A stretch of 64,000 bases of DNA from an uncultured Lachnospiraceae bacterium (GTDB lineage: Bacteria > Bacillota > Clostridia > Lachnospirales > Lachnospiraceae): positions 22,371 to 86,370 of the forward strand of contig CACZBK010000010.1 of assembly GCA_902779395.1 (NCBI GenBank), written 5' to 3'. The notes beneath the pieces were generated by a model. That model searched no databases. It was not told the origin of the DNA and saw nothing but the letters and a program-made list of their open reading frames with translations. Position 1 is the first letter of the stretch. Each line of letters starts with the position of its first letter. A program made the translations under genes and the position numbers. Of this stretch, positions 56,217 through 64,000 are shown piece by piece.

Positions 56217-58733
56217 GTGAAAGTTAAGCATTTTTCTAAAGGAATATTAATGATCATCTATTGCGGGAGCATTTTTATGCTCTCGCTTATTTTGCTGGGA
56301 AGATTAATGAACAGGGGCAATACGGATATGACCCTGGAGATGCCTTCCGCAAGCCTGCCGCTCATGTGCCTGGTATGCGGGAACATGGAATATAATGAGA
56401 TGCAGGCATATACGCAGGATATGGATATCCTTCGTATGAACGATCACATCACACCGCTCGGAAGTGACCGGAGCCTGGATTTTGTGATAGATATGTACGG
56501 AAACGGTATAGAGCGGCTTTCGTTTCAGCTGCGTTCCCTCCAGGACGGCCGTCTGATAGAGGAAGATCAGATATTCGATTACGTAAGGTCTTCGGAGAGG
56601 GTCAGCGGGAGCATGGTGTTAAAGGACCTTATGAAGCCCGATACGGAATACTCCCTTTGCTTTTTCCTTGAAACGGACAGCGGAAAAGTACTGAGGTATT
56701 ATACCCGTGTGATCCCCATGAGTGAAAACGGTCTGTGGAGCAAGCTGGATTATGCTTATTATTTTCATGAGGCCAGCTTTGATAAGGCCAAGACTAAAAC
56801 GGAGCTGACAACTTATCTTGAGAGTAACAAGCAGGGCGATAATTCGAGCTTTACCTATGTTGATATCCATTCAAGCGCCGAGCAGGTAAGCTGGGGAACT
56901 CTGGATGTGGAGCGTGTGATAAGTGCCAGGGCAAAGGTCAGGGAGATAGACAGGGATTCCGCACAGATCGTACTTGATTATACCGTAAATATAAAAGAAG
57001 GCGAACGTGATGCATATTGCTTCGTGGAAGAGTTTTACCGCATGCGGCTTGGCAAGGAGCGTATCTATCTTCTTGAGTATAACCGCAGGATGGAGGAAGC
57101 ATTCGATCCTTATGATCATGTGATCAACGCAGATAAGATACAGCTGGGTATGATCCCGGAAGGCATTGAAAAAAACGAGAGCAGCGGAGGACACATTGTT
57201 GCATTTGCAAGCTGCGGAAGACTGATCTCTTATGATATGACATCCAATAAACTCGCTTATGTTTTCGGCTTTTACGGAGATGATCTGAAAGACAGACGTG
57301 AAACCTGCAGGATGAACGATATAAGGATCTTTCAGGTAAGCGACACCGGTGACGTGATATTCGGTGTGTGGGGTTATATGAGCTGCGGAAGTCATGAAGG
57401 AAGCATGGGACTAGCGGTATATCGTTATGATTGCATGATAAATACCGTTGAGGAACTGCTTTATGTTCCGTACAACGGCGGATACGGAGTGATGAAGGCA
57501 GAGATAGACAGCCTGTGTTATGCTAATGAAAGCAAGCTGTACATTTTAAAGGACAGTGATCTTCTCGAGATAGGATTAGAGAACAGGGAAGTGAACGTAA
57601 TGGCAAAAGACCTACCACAGGATGGTCTGATCACTTCGGACGATCAGAAGATGATAGCCTGGGGTGACGGAAGAAAAGTATATGATTCGCAGACCATAAG
57701 TGTTAAGAACCTTCTAAACGGTATGTTCAGCGAGATAAAGGCGGAGGCCGGAGACAGAGCGGTTCCCATTACATTTTTCGGAACGGATCTTGTATACGGG
57801 GTGGTGAAAAAAAGAGATATCACTCTGGATGAGAACGGACATACACTTGTCCCGATGTATAAAGTCAGCATACGCAACGAAGCCGGAAGAGTATTAAAGG
57901 AGTACTGTCAGGAAGGCGTATATATAACAGGGACCATACAAAAAGGAGATATGATAAGCCTGATCCGGCAGGTGCGTGATGAGAACGGGCTGCTGGTTTC
58001 CACGACAGAGGATCAGATATTAAACAATAACAGCAGATCCGGTGAAAAGAATTATATAGAAAGCGTGGTCACGGAAAATTTCGAGACCATAAGACAGCTG
58101 GTGTTAAAGTCCGAAGCGGATCTTAATACGCTTAAGCTCATGGAACCTAAGCTGGTGATATTCGAAGGAGACAGAAAAGTAATTCAGGACGGTGATGCAG
58201 TAAATGAAGGGTATGACCTTTTTGCCGGAGGTACTCTGGTAAAGCGTTATATGTACTGTTATGATGCTGTGGAGCCGGCATGGCAGCTGGGAGGTTCCGT
58301 GCGTGATGAGTGCGGCCGTCTTATATACATACGAACAACGCTGCCGGCGAAAAATCAGATAATGGCTATCAGCGGATCGGTTGCAGAGGCAGGGGGAGAG
58401 CCGGAGGATTTAAAGAAAGCCTGTCTTGAAACCTGGTTCGCATATGAAGGAGCAGAGTACAAGGGTGTTATGGAGATGCCGGGACGTAAGATACTTGATC
58501 TTTCCGGCGTGTCACTTGATGCGGTGCTTTATTACGTAGCAAATGAGGAGCCGGTATTTGCGGAACTGAGTGACGGATCGGCTATGCTGATAGTGGGTTA
58601 TAATGATCATAATGTTGTGGTGATGAATCCTGCAAGGACAGAACAGGTATATAAGATAGGCAAGGGAGACGCCGCAAAAATGTTTTTACAGGGCGGTAAC
58701 CGCTTTATGAGCAGCGTGGCTGTTGGTGATTAG
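56217..58733 (+). CDS. Membrane-anchored outside protein, unknown; weak C39-like fold at the C-terminus
   Basis: I do not recognise a family for this 838-residue protein. It starts with GTG at 56217 (no clear binding site), 7 nt after atpC, and has one N-terminal membrane helix (about 10-28, GILMIIYCGSIFMLSLILLG), so the rest is probably outside. Residues about 30-290 are strand-rich; about 310-600 look like a beta-propeller (HIVAFASCGRLISYDM, IFGVWGYMSCGS, YANESKLYILKDSDLLEIG). The end (about 750-835: VSLDAVLYYVANEEPVFAEL, LIVGYNDHNVVVMNP) resembles the second half of C39-like peptidase domains but I see no catalytic Cys, so it is probably a binding domain. It is likely cotranscribed with atp genes and with the decarboxylase-family gene 3 nt downstream. 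Confidence 0.6.
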   Translation: MKVKHFSKGILMIIYCGSIFMLSLILLGRLMNRGNTDMTLEMPSASLPLMCLVCGNMEYNEMQAYTQDMDILRMNDHITPLGSDRSLDFVIDMYGNGIERLSFQLRSLQDGRLIEEDQIFDYVRSSERVSGSMVLKDLMKPDTEYSLCFFLETDSGKVLRYYTRVIPMSENGLWSKLDYAYYFHEASFDKAKTKTELTTYLESNKQGDNSSFTYVDIHSSAEQVSWGTLDVERVISARAKVREIDRDSAQIVLDYTVNIKEGERDAYCFVEEFYRMRLGKERIYLLEYNRRMEEAFDPYDHVINADKIQLGMIPEGIEKNESSGGHIVAFASCGRLISYDMTSNKLAYVFGFYGDDLKDRRETCRMNDIRIFQVSDTGDVIFGVWGYMSCGSHEGSMGLAVYRYDCMINTVEELLYVPYNGGYGVMKAEIDSLCYANESKLYILKDSDLLEIGLENREVNVMAKDLPQDGLITSDDQKMIAWGDGRKVYDSQTISVKNLLNGMFSEIKAEAGDRAVPITFFGTDLVYGVVKKRDITLDENGHTLVPMYKVSIRNEAGRVLKEYCQEGVYITGTIQKGDMISLIRQVRDENGLLVSTTEDQILNNNSRSGEKNYIESVVTENFETIRQLVLKSEADLNTLKLMEPKLVIFEGDRKVIQDGDAVNEGYDLFAGGTLVKRYMYCYDAVEPAWQLGGSVRDECGRLIYIRTTLPAKNQIMAISGSVAEAGGEPEDLKKACLETWFAYEGAEYKGVMEMPGRKILDLSGVSLDAVLYYVANEEPVFAELSDGSAMLIVGYNDHNVVVMNPARTEQVYKIGKGDAAKMFLQGGNRFMSSVAVGD

Positions 58734-58736
58734 TTT

Positions 58737-60140
58737 ATGAGTCTGCGAAAAGAGCTTGAAAGATATGCGGATAAAGGAATGGTATCTTTTCATATGCCGG
58801 GGCATAAGGGAAGGCTTGATCCCATAGATCTTACGGAGCTCCCGGATCTTGATGATCTGTACGATCCGGAGGGAATGATAAAGGATGCCTTGATGAGAGC
58901 GGCAGCCGTTTACGGATCGGAGCACTGTTTTTATCTTGTGAACGGAAGTACAGTGGGTGTGCTTACTGCCGTCAGTGCCGGAGTTACAAAAGGCGGACAC
59001 ATGATAATGCAGAGAGAGTCCCATAAAAGCGCTTATCATGCCGCGATACTGAGGGACATAAAACTCTCTTATATTATTGAAGAATGTGATGAAGTAAGCG
59101 GAGCCGGTCTGGGCGTGAGCCTTTCTTCGGTAAAGGAAGCTGTTTCAAAGGATCCGGAGGCGGAAGCGGTATTTCTGACATCTCCTTCTTATGAAGGATT
59201 CTGTGCGGAGCTGGAAGAGATTGCCGCATATCTTCATTCTGCTGATAAAAAGCTGATAGTGGATGCAGCGCACGGAGCACACTTTGCTCTGTGCAGTGAG
59301 TTTCCGCAGTGTGCAGTCGCTGCCGGTGCGGATTATGTGGTGATGAGCCTTCATAAGACTCTGCCCTGTCCTAATCAGGCAGCACTTTTACATGTAAAGG
59401 GAGACCCTTCGAAGGCAGCAGCTTTTTTAAGCATATATCAGACCACCTCTCCGTCTTATCCTTTAATGGCAGCGATGGATGACTGCATAAATGCCCGGTA
59501 TGACTGGGAGGGATTTATCCTCCGCCGCAGGAAGCTGAGCGAACAGCTAAAGGGTCTTAAGAATATACGTGTGCGTGATGCGTACGATGGGCATCCGGAT
59601 AGATCGCCTGAAATATGCAAGATGATGCTCTGCCCTGCGGATGGCGTGAGCGGCATACGCCTTCATGAGGAATTGCGCCTGCGCGGGATCGAACCTGAGA
59701 TGTCTTTACCGGCTTATGTGCTTCTGATATGTTCCGTGGCGGATACGGATGAGGATCATAAGAAGCTGGCAGAGGCTGTGAAGGATATTGACAGCTCGTG
59801 GCAGACAGGGGAAAGATCCGCTGCCCGGGATGAAGGACATAAAGTGAATGAAGCCGGAGATCACGCCGGTGTCTTTGGTGATAAATACAGTATCCGCTGT
59901 ATTAAGAATGCTTCGACAGCCATGAGTTTAAGTGATGCCTGGGAAGCAGAGGCTGAGGATGCATTACTGGCGGAAGCCGCAGGCCGGATCAGTGCCGGTA
60001 CTGTCATGGCTTATCCCCCCGGCCGGCCCATTCTGCTGCCGGGAGAGCAGATCACGGCCGGCTGTATCGAAGAGATCTTTAGACTGCTCAGATCCGGCTG
60101 CAGCATTAAGGGTATAAGTATGCGGACGAAAAGAATGTGA
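58737..60140 (+). CDS. Orn/Lys/Arg decarboxylase-family PLP enzyme (short Firmicutes type)
   Basis: A 467-residue fold-type I PLP enzyme: FHMPGHKG near the start, YLVNGSTVGVLTA, and the PLP lysine in MSLHKTLPCPNQ. The C-terminal domain has YPPGRPILLPGE, as in SpeA/YaaO-type arginine or lysine decarboxylases. It would make agmatine or cadaverine from the amino acid; which one cannot be told. It lacks the N-terminal wing domain of the inducible proteobacterial enzymes. It starts 3 nt after the preceding unknown gene. Confidence 0.88.
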   Translation: MSLRKELERYADKGMVSFHMPGHKGRLDPIDLTELPDLDDLYDPEGMIKDALMRAAAVYGSEHCFYLVNGSTVGVLTAVSAGVTKGGHMIMQRESHKSAYHAAILRDIKLSYIIEECDEVSGAGLGVSLSSVKEAVSKDPEAEAVFLTSPSYEGFCAELEEIAAYLHSADKKLIVDAAHGAHFALCSEFPQCAVAAGADYVVMSLHKTLPCPNQAALLHVKGDPSKAAAFLSIYQTTSPSYPLMAAMDDCINARYDWEGFILRRRKLSEQLKGLKNIRVRDAYDGHPDRSPEICKMMLCPADGVSGIRLHEELRLRGIEPEMSLPAYVLLICSVADTDEDHKKLAEAVKDIDSSWQTGERSAARDEGHKVNEAGDHAGVFGDKYSIRCIKNASTAMSLSDAWEAEAEDALLAEAAGRISAGTVMAYPPGRPILLPGEQITAGCIEEIFRLLRSGCSIKGISMRTKRM

Positions 60141-60167
60141 CACGGACCTTATGTATAAGGTGTTGTC
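60139..60167 (+). other. Inverted repeat after the decarboxylase gene
   Basis: ACCTTAT-GT-ATAAGGT (7-bp arms) extended by outer GACA/TGTC pairing. No U-tract follows, so it is at best a weak terminator. It lies upstream of the ackA promoter. Confidence 0.35.
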
Positions 60168-60170
60168 GGC

Positions 60171-60199
60171 TTGTAGAGTCGCTGCATTTGTGCTATTGT
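60171..60199 (+). promoter_or_regulatory. ackA: Promoter of ackA
   Basis: TTGTAG (60171-60176), 17-nt spacer, TGC-TATTGT (60194-60199), the same layout as the promoter at 11638. Leader of about 55 nt, with AAGGAGG before the start. Confidence 0.6.
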
Positions 60200-60261
60200 A
60201 GGGATGGTTATAAAGATGTTTAAAAGATGGTTTAGTCTAACAATAAGGAGGAACAACTAAA

Positions 60262-61455
60262 ATGAACATTCTTGTTATCAACTGCGGAAGCTCATCACTT
60301 AAGTACCAGCTTATTGATTCCGAGAGCGAAAAAGTCCTTGCAAAAGGTCTTGTGGAACGTATAGGGATCGACGGGAGTGAGCTTACCCATACACCTGCCG
60401 GGAAGGATAAGGTAGAGATAAAAACAGATATTCCCGATCATTCGGTAGCGGTAAAGATGGTGATAGAAGCACTTACCGATCCCGTACACGGTGTGATCAA
60501 ATCCCTTTCGGAGATAGGTGCAGTGGGACACCGCGTGGTACACGGCGGTGAGAAGTTCAACAAGGCAGTGATCATAGATGAGAGTGTGATCAAGGATATC
60601 GAGGAACTCAGCAGCCTGGCACCTCTTCACAATCCCGCAAACCTTACCGGTATACATGCCTGCGAAAAGAATATGCCCGGGGTTCCCCAGGTAGCAGTGT
60701 TTGATACCGCATTTCATCAGACTATGCCCAGAAAGGCTTATATGTACGGCCTTCCTTATGAGTATTATGAGAAGTACAAGATACGCCGCTATGGATTCCA
60801 TGGTACCAGTCATGATTATGTTTCAAAGCGTGCTGCCGAGATACTCGGAAAAGACCGCAAGGATCTGAAGATCATCGTCTGCCATCTGGGCAACGGTGCA
60901 TCGATCTCCGCAGTAAAGAACGGCGAATGCATCGATACTTCTATGGGACTTACTCCTCTTGAGGGTCTGTTCATGGGTACCAGAAGCGGAGATATGGATC
61001 CCGCTATTTTCGATTTCATCTGCGAGAAGGAAGGGCTTACCCCCGCAGAGATGAATACCATCCTGAATAAAAAGAGCGGTGTGCTGGGCTTATCCAACGG
61101 ACTCTCCAGTGATTTCCGTGATCTGTGCGATGCAGCCGATAACGGTAATGATATCGCCGCAATGACACTGGATGCATACAGCTACCGTGTGGCTAAGTAC
61201 ATAGGTTCCTATGCAATGGCTATGCAGGGCGTGGATATCATAGCTTTCACTGCCGGAATAGGCGAGAACAGTTACGGCGTAAAAACCCGTGTATGCAAAT
61301 ATCTGGGATATCTTGGTGCGATAATAGATGATGAAAAGCTTAAAGTGCGCGGAGAAGAGCTCATAGTTACCGAGCCCGGCAGCAAGGTTACCGTAATGGT
61401 AGTGCCCACCAATGAAGAGCTTGCGATCGCAAGACAGACCCTGGCGCTGCTGTAA
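60262..61455 (+). CDS. ackA: Acetate kinase
   Basis: A 397-residue ASKHA-fold kinase converting acetyl phosphate and ADP to acetate and ATP, the substrate-level phosphorylation step of fermentation. It keeps [10 protein letters not shown] at the N-terminus, RVVHGG, the active-site His in [19 protein letters not shown] and the Arg in GTRSGDMDP. Phosphotransacetylase, often adjacent in Clostridia, is not next to it. It has its own promoter and terminator, so it is a single-gene unit. Confidence 0.98.
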   Translation: MNILVINCGSSSLKYQLIDSESEKVLAKGLVERIGIDGSELTHTPAGKDKVEIKTDIPDHSVAVKMVIEALTDPVHGVIKSLSEIGAVGHRVVHGGEKFNKAVIIDESVIKDIEELSSLAPLHNPANLTGIHACEKNMPGVPQVAVFDTAFHQTMPRKAYMYGLPYEYYEKYKIRRYGFHGTSHDYVSKRAAEILGKDRKDLKIIVCHLGNGASISAVKNGECIDTSMGLTPLEGLFMGTRSGDMDPAIFDFICEKEGLTPAEMNTILNKKSGVLGLSNGLSSDFRDLCDAADNGNDIAAMTLDAYSYRVAKYIGSYAMAMQGVDIIAFTAGIGENSYGVKTRVCKYLGYLGAIIDDEKLKVRGEELIVTEPGSKVTVMVVPTNEELAIARQTLALL

Positions 61456-61483
61456 TAGTCTGCTGAAATTGAATATTATCTTT

Positions 61484-61510
61484 AAAGGCGTGGCTCCGGC
61501 CACGCCTTTT
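61484..61510 (+). terminator. Terminator of ackA
   Basis: Perfect 11-bp stem AAAGGCGTGGC (61484-61494) with GCCACGCCTTT (61499-61509), TCCG loop, followed by TTTTCTTATT. It may also stop the convergent minus-strand cassette, though the T content on that side is lower. Confidence 0.93.
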
Positions 61511-61595
61511 CTTATTCGTTGTGTATTGCCTTTAGTCTGGCAAGTTCTTTTCTTCCCAAGTATCAGACTTAAAAAGCATGGCCCATTTGTCGATA

Positions 61596-62324
61596 TTAAA
61601 GGTCATTGTGAGAATAGATGATTACTCTTATTCTTTTTTGTCCAAAATCCTTTTCTTCGTATGTTTTTATGAAGCTTGAAGTATTGTGTATAACGTTGGC
61701 CTTATCGTAAATATAAAAGAATAATTCGGAGGCCTCATAATGCACCATATCTGAAGCAATCTCTTCGCTCAGTTGCCTCTCTGTTGTTCCCAAGTGGGTA
61801 CACTTGAGCTCAATAACAGAGTTTATGGAGTTAATGACGATATCCTTCCTGATGGTATGATGGCCGGAATCCTGAACACTTTCTGTACGAGTATCAGGAA
61901 ATATGGCTGTCAATAAAGGTAACATCAACTTTTGAAGGTCATATTCGTTTTCTATATGAAATTCAACCAAATGATCTTTGATGCCTGGACTGCACTTATC
62001 ATGTATTTTTGTTTTATACAATTTACGGCAATATTCCGGAAAATTATTGAGAATGGTAGATATAATGTTTTCCGTATCTTTCCTGTTTTCTATATCTAAC
62101 AGGGTTTTAATGAAGGATCTGACATCCTCTTTTTTTTCGGAAAGATCTTCCGCTACAGAACGATTTGAAAATCGGTTCTTTCTAAGCACTGCAACATCTC
62201 TGAGCTTTGCAGCCTCAGAAGTCTTTCCTTGTGTAATTAAGTAATCTATTAGCTTTTCAATAGCTGACTCGTAGTCAGGTACAGAGGTTGCATATAGTAT
62301 TTCATCCATATATTCATTTATCAT
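61596..62324 (-). CDS. PD-(D/E)XK nuclease-like protein of an ATPase-nuclease cassette
   Basis: A 242-residue protein. The N-terminal half is helical (DYESAIEKLIDYLITQGKTSEAAKL). The C-terminal half has the PD-(D/E)XK core: Glu127 in ENEYDLQ, RKD with Asp161, then Glu172 and Lys174 in VIELKCTHLG, a helix with EEIASDMVHY, and strands LFFYIYD and RIRVIIYS. The D-x10-E-x-K spacing fits an active nuclease. Its start overlaps the ATPase stop by 11 nt, so the two products are made together. Likely role: the effector of an ATP-controlled DNA-targeting system. The family name is my reading of the motif and needs a profile search. Confidence 0.75.
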   Translation of the reverse strand: MINEYMDEILYATSVPDYESAIEKLIDYLITQGKTSEAAKLRDVAVLRKNRFSNRSVAEDLSEKKEDVRSFIKTLLDIENRKDTENIISTILNNFPEYCRKLYKTKIHDKCSPGIKDHLVEFHIENEYDLQKLMLPLLTAIFPDTRTESVQDSGHHTIRKDIVINSINSVIELKCTHLGTTERQLSEEIASDMVHYEASELFFYIYDKANVIHNTSSFIKTYEEKDFGQKRIRVIIYSHNDL

Positions 62325-63474
62325 TTGTGGTTCCCCTCCCCCATCTTAGATAGAATAAAAACAGTGATTCAATGATATAGATGATATTATCTTTCCATTC
62401 TATCACTTCATATGAACGATCATTTGCATTTAGGACATCCTGAATATTTTTGAGATAGTTTTTAACGGAAATTATGGATGGCATATTTTTACCTTTTATT
62501 AGTTTCAAAATACGGTTATATAAGTCATCAAAAGAGATATCAGTAAAAGGTGGATCAAGTGCAAGTGCCTCTAAAATAAGTCCATATAAATCAATCGTAC
62601 CTAAAGTATTTGTCTGATAAATAGTTCTTTTTTGTCCTCGTGAATTCTTTCCATTTTGAATTATTTTAACCACCTTATCATAATCCAGATTTAGCGTTGA
62701 GAAACGAAATGCTCGTTTTACCAATGTTTCATCTATAGAGAAGTCATTTCCTTCGGCTAATACGCATATATTGAGACATATTAATTGCATTAGTTGCGGT
62801 GAAGCAATACTTTCCATTGTGAGAAGGTCAATTATTTTCTTGGGAATCTTTTTCTTAAGCTCTACAAATCCTTTTTCAGGAATCTGCTTCAGCTCATCCC
62901 TGTTCCATGTCTGCATATCAATTATGCTGATCCTTCCCTGAAGATCCGGATTGGTGCGAATCGTATCATCAACCCTGTGCGGGAGCGATGCTATTACAAC
63001 ACGTAATCCCTTACGGATGGCATCTTTAAATTGCTGCGCCATGAATATCTGCATTTCATGAGATGCGTAGTGGAAGTCATCCATTAACAGCACAAGGTCA
63101 TGTTCCTTAAAGTATGCCAGGACGCTTTCTTTGGTTAGTGAAAAGGTTTCCTCCATGTAATCAGCTTTGTATCTGCCTGATTTTGTTGTGCCTGTATGGG
63201 GCATTCCGGCTTTAGTACCAATCTGGATCCACAGCTCCTGAGGATTTATCATATCTGATCCTGAAATTTCGACAATGCGGTCAATTCCGATCACTTTTTC
63301 ACAAAGTACAGTTTTTCCGATTTTAGACGGACCGGAAATAAGAGTAAGGTAGCCACTTACACTTAAAGCCTGCATCAAACGTTCTTCATAGGTAAAGCCC
63401 GAACTCATGGTGCGTGTTATATAGGTGCTCTCAGGAAGAGAACCTGGAATGAATACTTCATAGTATTTCGTCAT
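62314..63474 (-). CDS. AAA/STAND-like ATPase of an ATPase-nuclease cassette
   Basis: A 386-residue cytosolic ATPase. A short N-terminal part (FIPGSLPESTYITR) precedes Walker A GPSKIGKT (48-55), Walker B LVLLMDDF (127-134), a sensor-1-like strand RVVIASLPHR (158-167), and a helical lid (about 195-260). The last 100 residues (DISFDDLYNRILKLIKG, SIISVKNYLKNIQDVL) look like a winged helix. AAA proteins of this outline act as switches that gate an effector. The partner is the nuclease encoded next. Ribosome binding site AAGGGAGC is about 8 nt before the ATG. The cassette differs from its neighbours in higher AT and lacks housekeeping links, which suggests acquisition. Confidence 0.75.
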   Translation of the reverse strand: MTKYYEVFIPGSLPESTYITRTMSSGFTYEERLMQALSVSGYLTLISGPSKIGKTVLCEKVIGIDRIVEISGSDMINPQELWIQIGTKAGMPHTGTTKSGRYKADYMEETFSLTKESVLAYFKEHDLVLLMDDFHYASHEMQIFMAQQFKDAIRKGLRVVIASLPHRVDDTIRTNPDLQGRISIIDMQTWNRDELKQIPEKGFVELKKKIPKKIIDLLTMESIASPQLMQLICLNICVLAEGNDFSIDETLVKRAFRFSTLNLDYDKVVKIIQNGKNSRGQKRTIYQTNTLGTIDLYGLILEALALDPPFTDISFDDLYNRILKLIKGKNMPSIISVKNYLKNIQDVLNANDRSYEVIEWKDNIIYIIESLFLFYLRWGRGTTNDK

Positions 63475-63505
63475 GGTATAAGCTCCCTTCTATCAGGATA
63501 AGATA

Positions 63506-63534
63506 ATTATAGAGTTTTAATGTGATTTTGTAAA
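63506..63534 (-). promoter_or_regulatory. Promoter of the ATPase-nuclease cassette
   Basis: On the minus strand TTTACA (63534-63529), 17-nt spacer, TATAAT (63511-63506). Transcription would start near 63499, giving a 25-nt leader. The repeat array begins 6 bp upstream of the -35. Confidence 0.7.
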
Positions 63535-63540
63535 GCTAAA

Positions 63541-63708
63541 AGATATATTTAGAGAATAATAGCGTTATTTATTGCGAATTAGATATTTACAGACGGTTTT
63601 AGATATTTATAGGCAGATTTAGACGATATTAGATATTTTTAGAAAATTAAGATGATTTATAGGGATTATAGATATTTTTAGAGAATTTAGATGATTTTAG
63701 AGTTTATT
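63541..63708. repeat. AT-rich array of about 20-bp degenerate repeats upstream of the cassette promoter
   Basis: Units with the core AGATATTTWTAG start at 63541, 63581, 63601, 63631, 63651 (as GATGATTTATAGG), 63670 and 63689, with a half-unit at 63621. Spacing is mostly 19-20 bp, about two helical turns. No spacers are present, so this is not a CRISPR array. Likely a multi-site regulator binding region or an intrinsically curved upstream activating region. Confidence 0.75.
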
Positions 63709-63720
63709 GATGGTTAATCG

Positions 63721-64000
63721 TTTGTTTTCCCAAAATACTCTGCAAGTATGCGTTAAATATACCGTTTCACGAAACGAAGTCCCTGAAAATCAATGGACGC
63801 CGGCTTTGCGGACGATCGCAGTGATTACGGGATAATTCCACGAAAAGCTGTAAACCGGAAGCCAGACGCAGCGGATGCCGGAAAATACGCAGCACAAGGT
63901 GCTAAGGCTGTTTGAAAACTTTCCGAAAAATAGTCGCCAACGCAGGCCCGAGATCAGAAAAGGCCTAAACGAGGCAAAGCCCGGTGAAGGTCTATACGCT
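63721..64000. other. Unassigned GC-richer sequence at the right edge
   Basis: Between the cassette (start 63474) and the window end there is no gene I can support. After the repeats, composition changes abruptly to GC-richer DNA. The plus strand has a 40-codon frame at 63793 (MDAGFADDRSDYGIIPRKAV...) that ends in a stop. The minus strand is open from the edge to a stop at 63790 (about 69 codons, unusually rich in Cys, Trp and Phe). Small hairpins such as AGCAC-AAG-GTGCT (63891-63903) occur. It could be part of a structured RNA, a repeat element or the end of a gene beyond the window. Confidence 0.3.

Noticed and set aside
63541-63708. CRISPR array
   Set aside because: Units are about 20 bp, degenerate, directly adjacent and without unique spacers; no cas genes are nearby.

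Overview
The window looks like chromosomal DNA of a gut or rumen type Lachnospiraceae (class Clostridia). The protein families point that way: giant two-domain BadF/BadG-type activase, MutS2, flavodiiron protein, a TM1266-type hydrogenase-associated protein, many HD-GYP proteins, cytosolic chemoreceptors and an atp operon in Firmicutes order. The assignment to family level is inference. No tRNA, rRNA, insertion sequence or CRISPR array was seen.

Layout. 1-5.1 kb (+): C-terminal half of an MMPL/RND exporter and a large wall/membrane-anchored GLUG-repeat protein. 5.1-11.6 kb (-): an operon mutS2, OmpR-type regulator, sensor kinase, and a cytosolic chemoreceptor fused to a sugar-binding-protein fold. 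11.7-17 kb (+): a repeat-tailed membrane protein, then a response regulator, ABC ATPase, permease and kinase that resemble a peptide-antibiotic sensing/detoxification module. 17-23.6 kb (+): flavodiiron protein, the 1457-residue activase-type protein and a patatin. 23.7-34.2 kb (+): a four-gene signalling operon with three membrane HD-GYP proteins (c-di-GMP phosphodiesterase family) and a propeller hybrid kinase; the first and last HD-GYP proteins share a large C-terminal domain I do not recognise. 34.3-36.9 kb (+): NitT/TauT-like ABC importer (lipoprotein plus a fused permease-ATPase) with a TM1266-type protein. 37-41 kb (+): CheY-like protein and hybrid kinase with HPt. 41-49 kb: two membrane chemoreceptors, a LacI-sensor/GGDEF protein, and Tex. 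49-56.2 kb (+): the complete F1Fo ATP synthase operon, with c-subunit residues of the Na+-coupled type. 56.2-61.5 kb (+): an unrecognised anchored protein, an Orn/Lys/Arg decarboxylase-family protein and acetate kinase. 61.6-63.5 kb (-): a two-gene AAA-ATPase plus PD-(D/E)XK nuclease cassette whose promoter lies beside an AT-rich array of about 20-bp repeats. 63.7-64 kb: unassigned GC-richer sequence.

The theme of the window is sensing: four histidine kinases, three chemoreceptors, three HD-GYP proteins and one GGDEF protein in 64 kb, interleaved with fermentation and energy genes (acetate kinase, ATP synthase, flavodiiron protein). The parts most likely to be undescribed are the HD-GYP/propeller-kinase operon with its paired unknown domain, and the ATPase-nuclease cassette with its repeat array, which has the form of a defence or conflict system.
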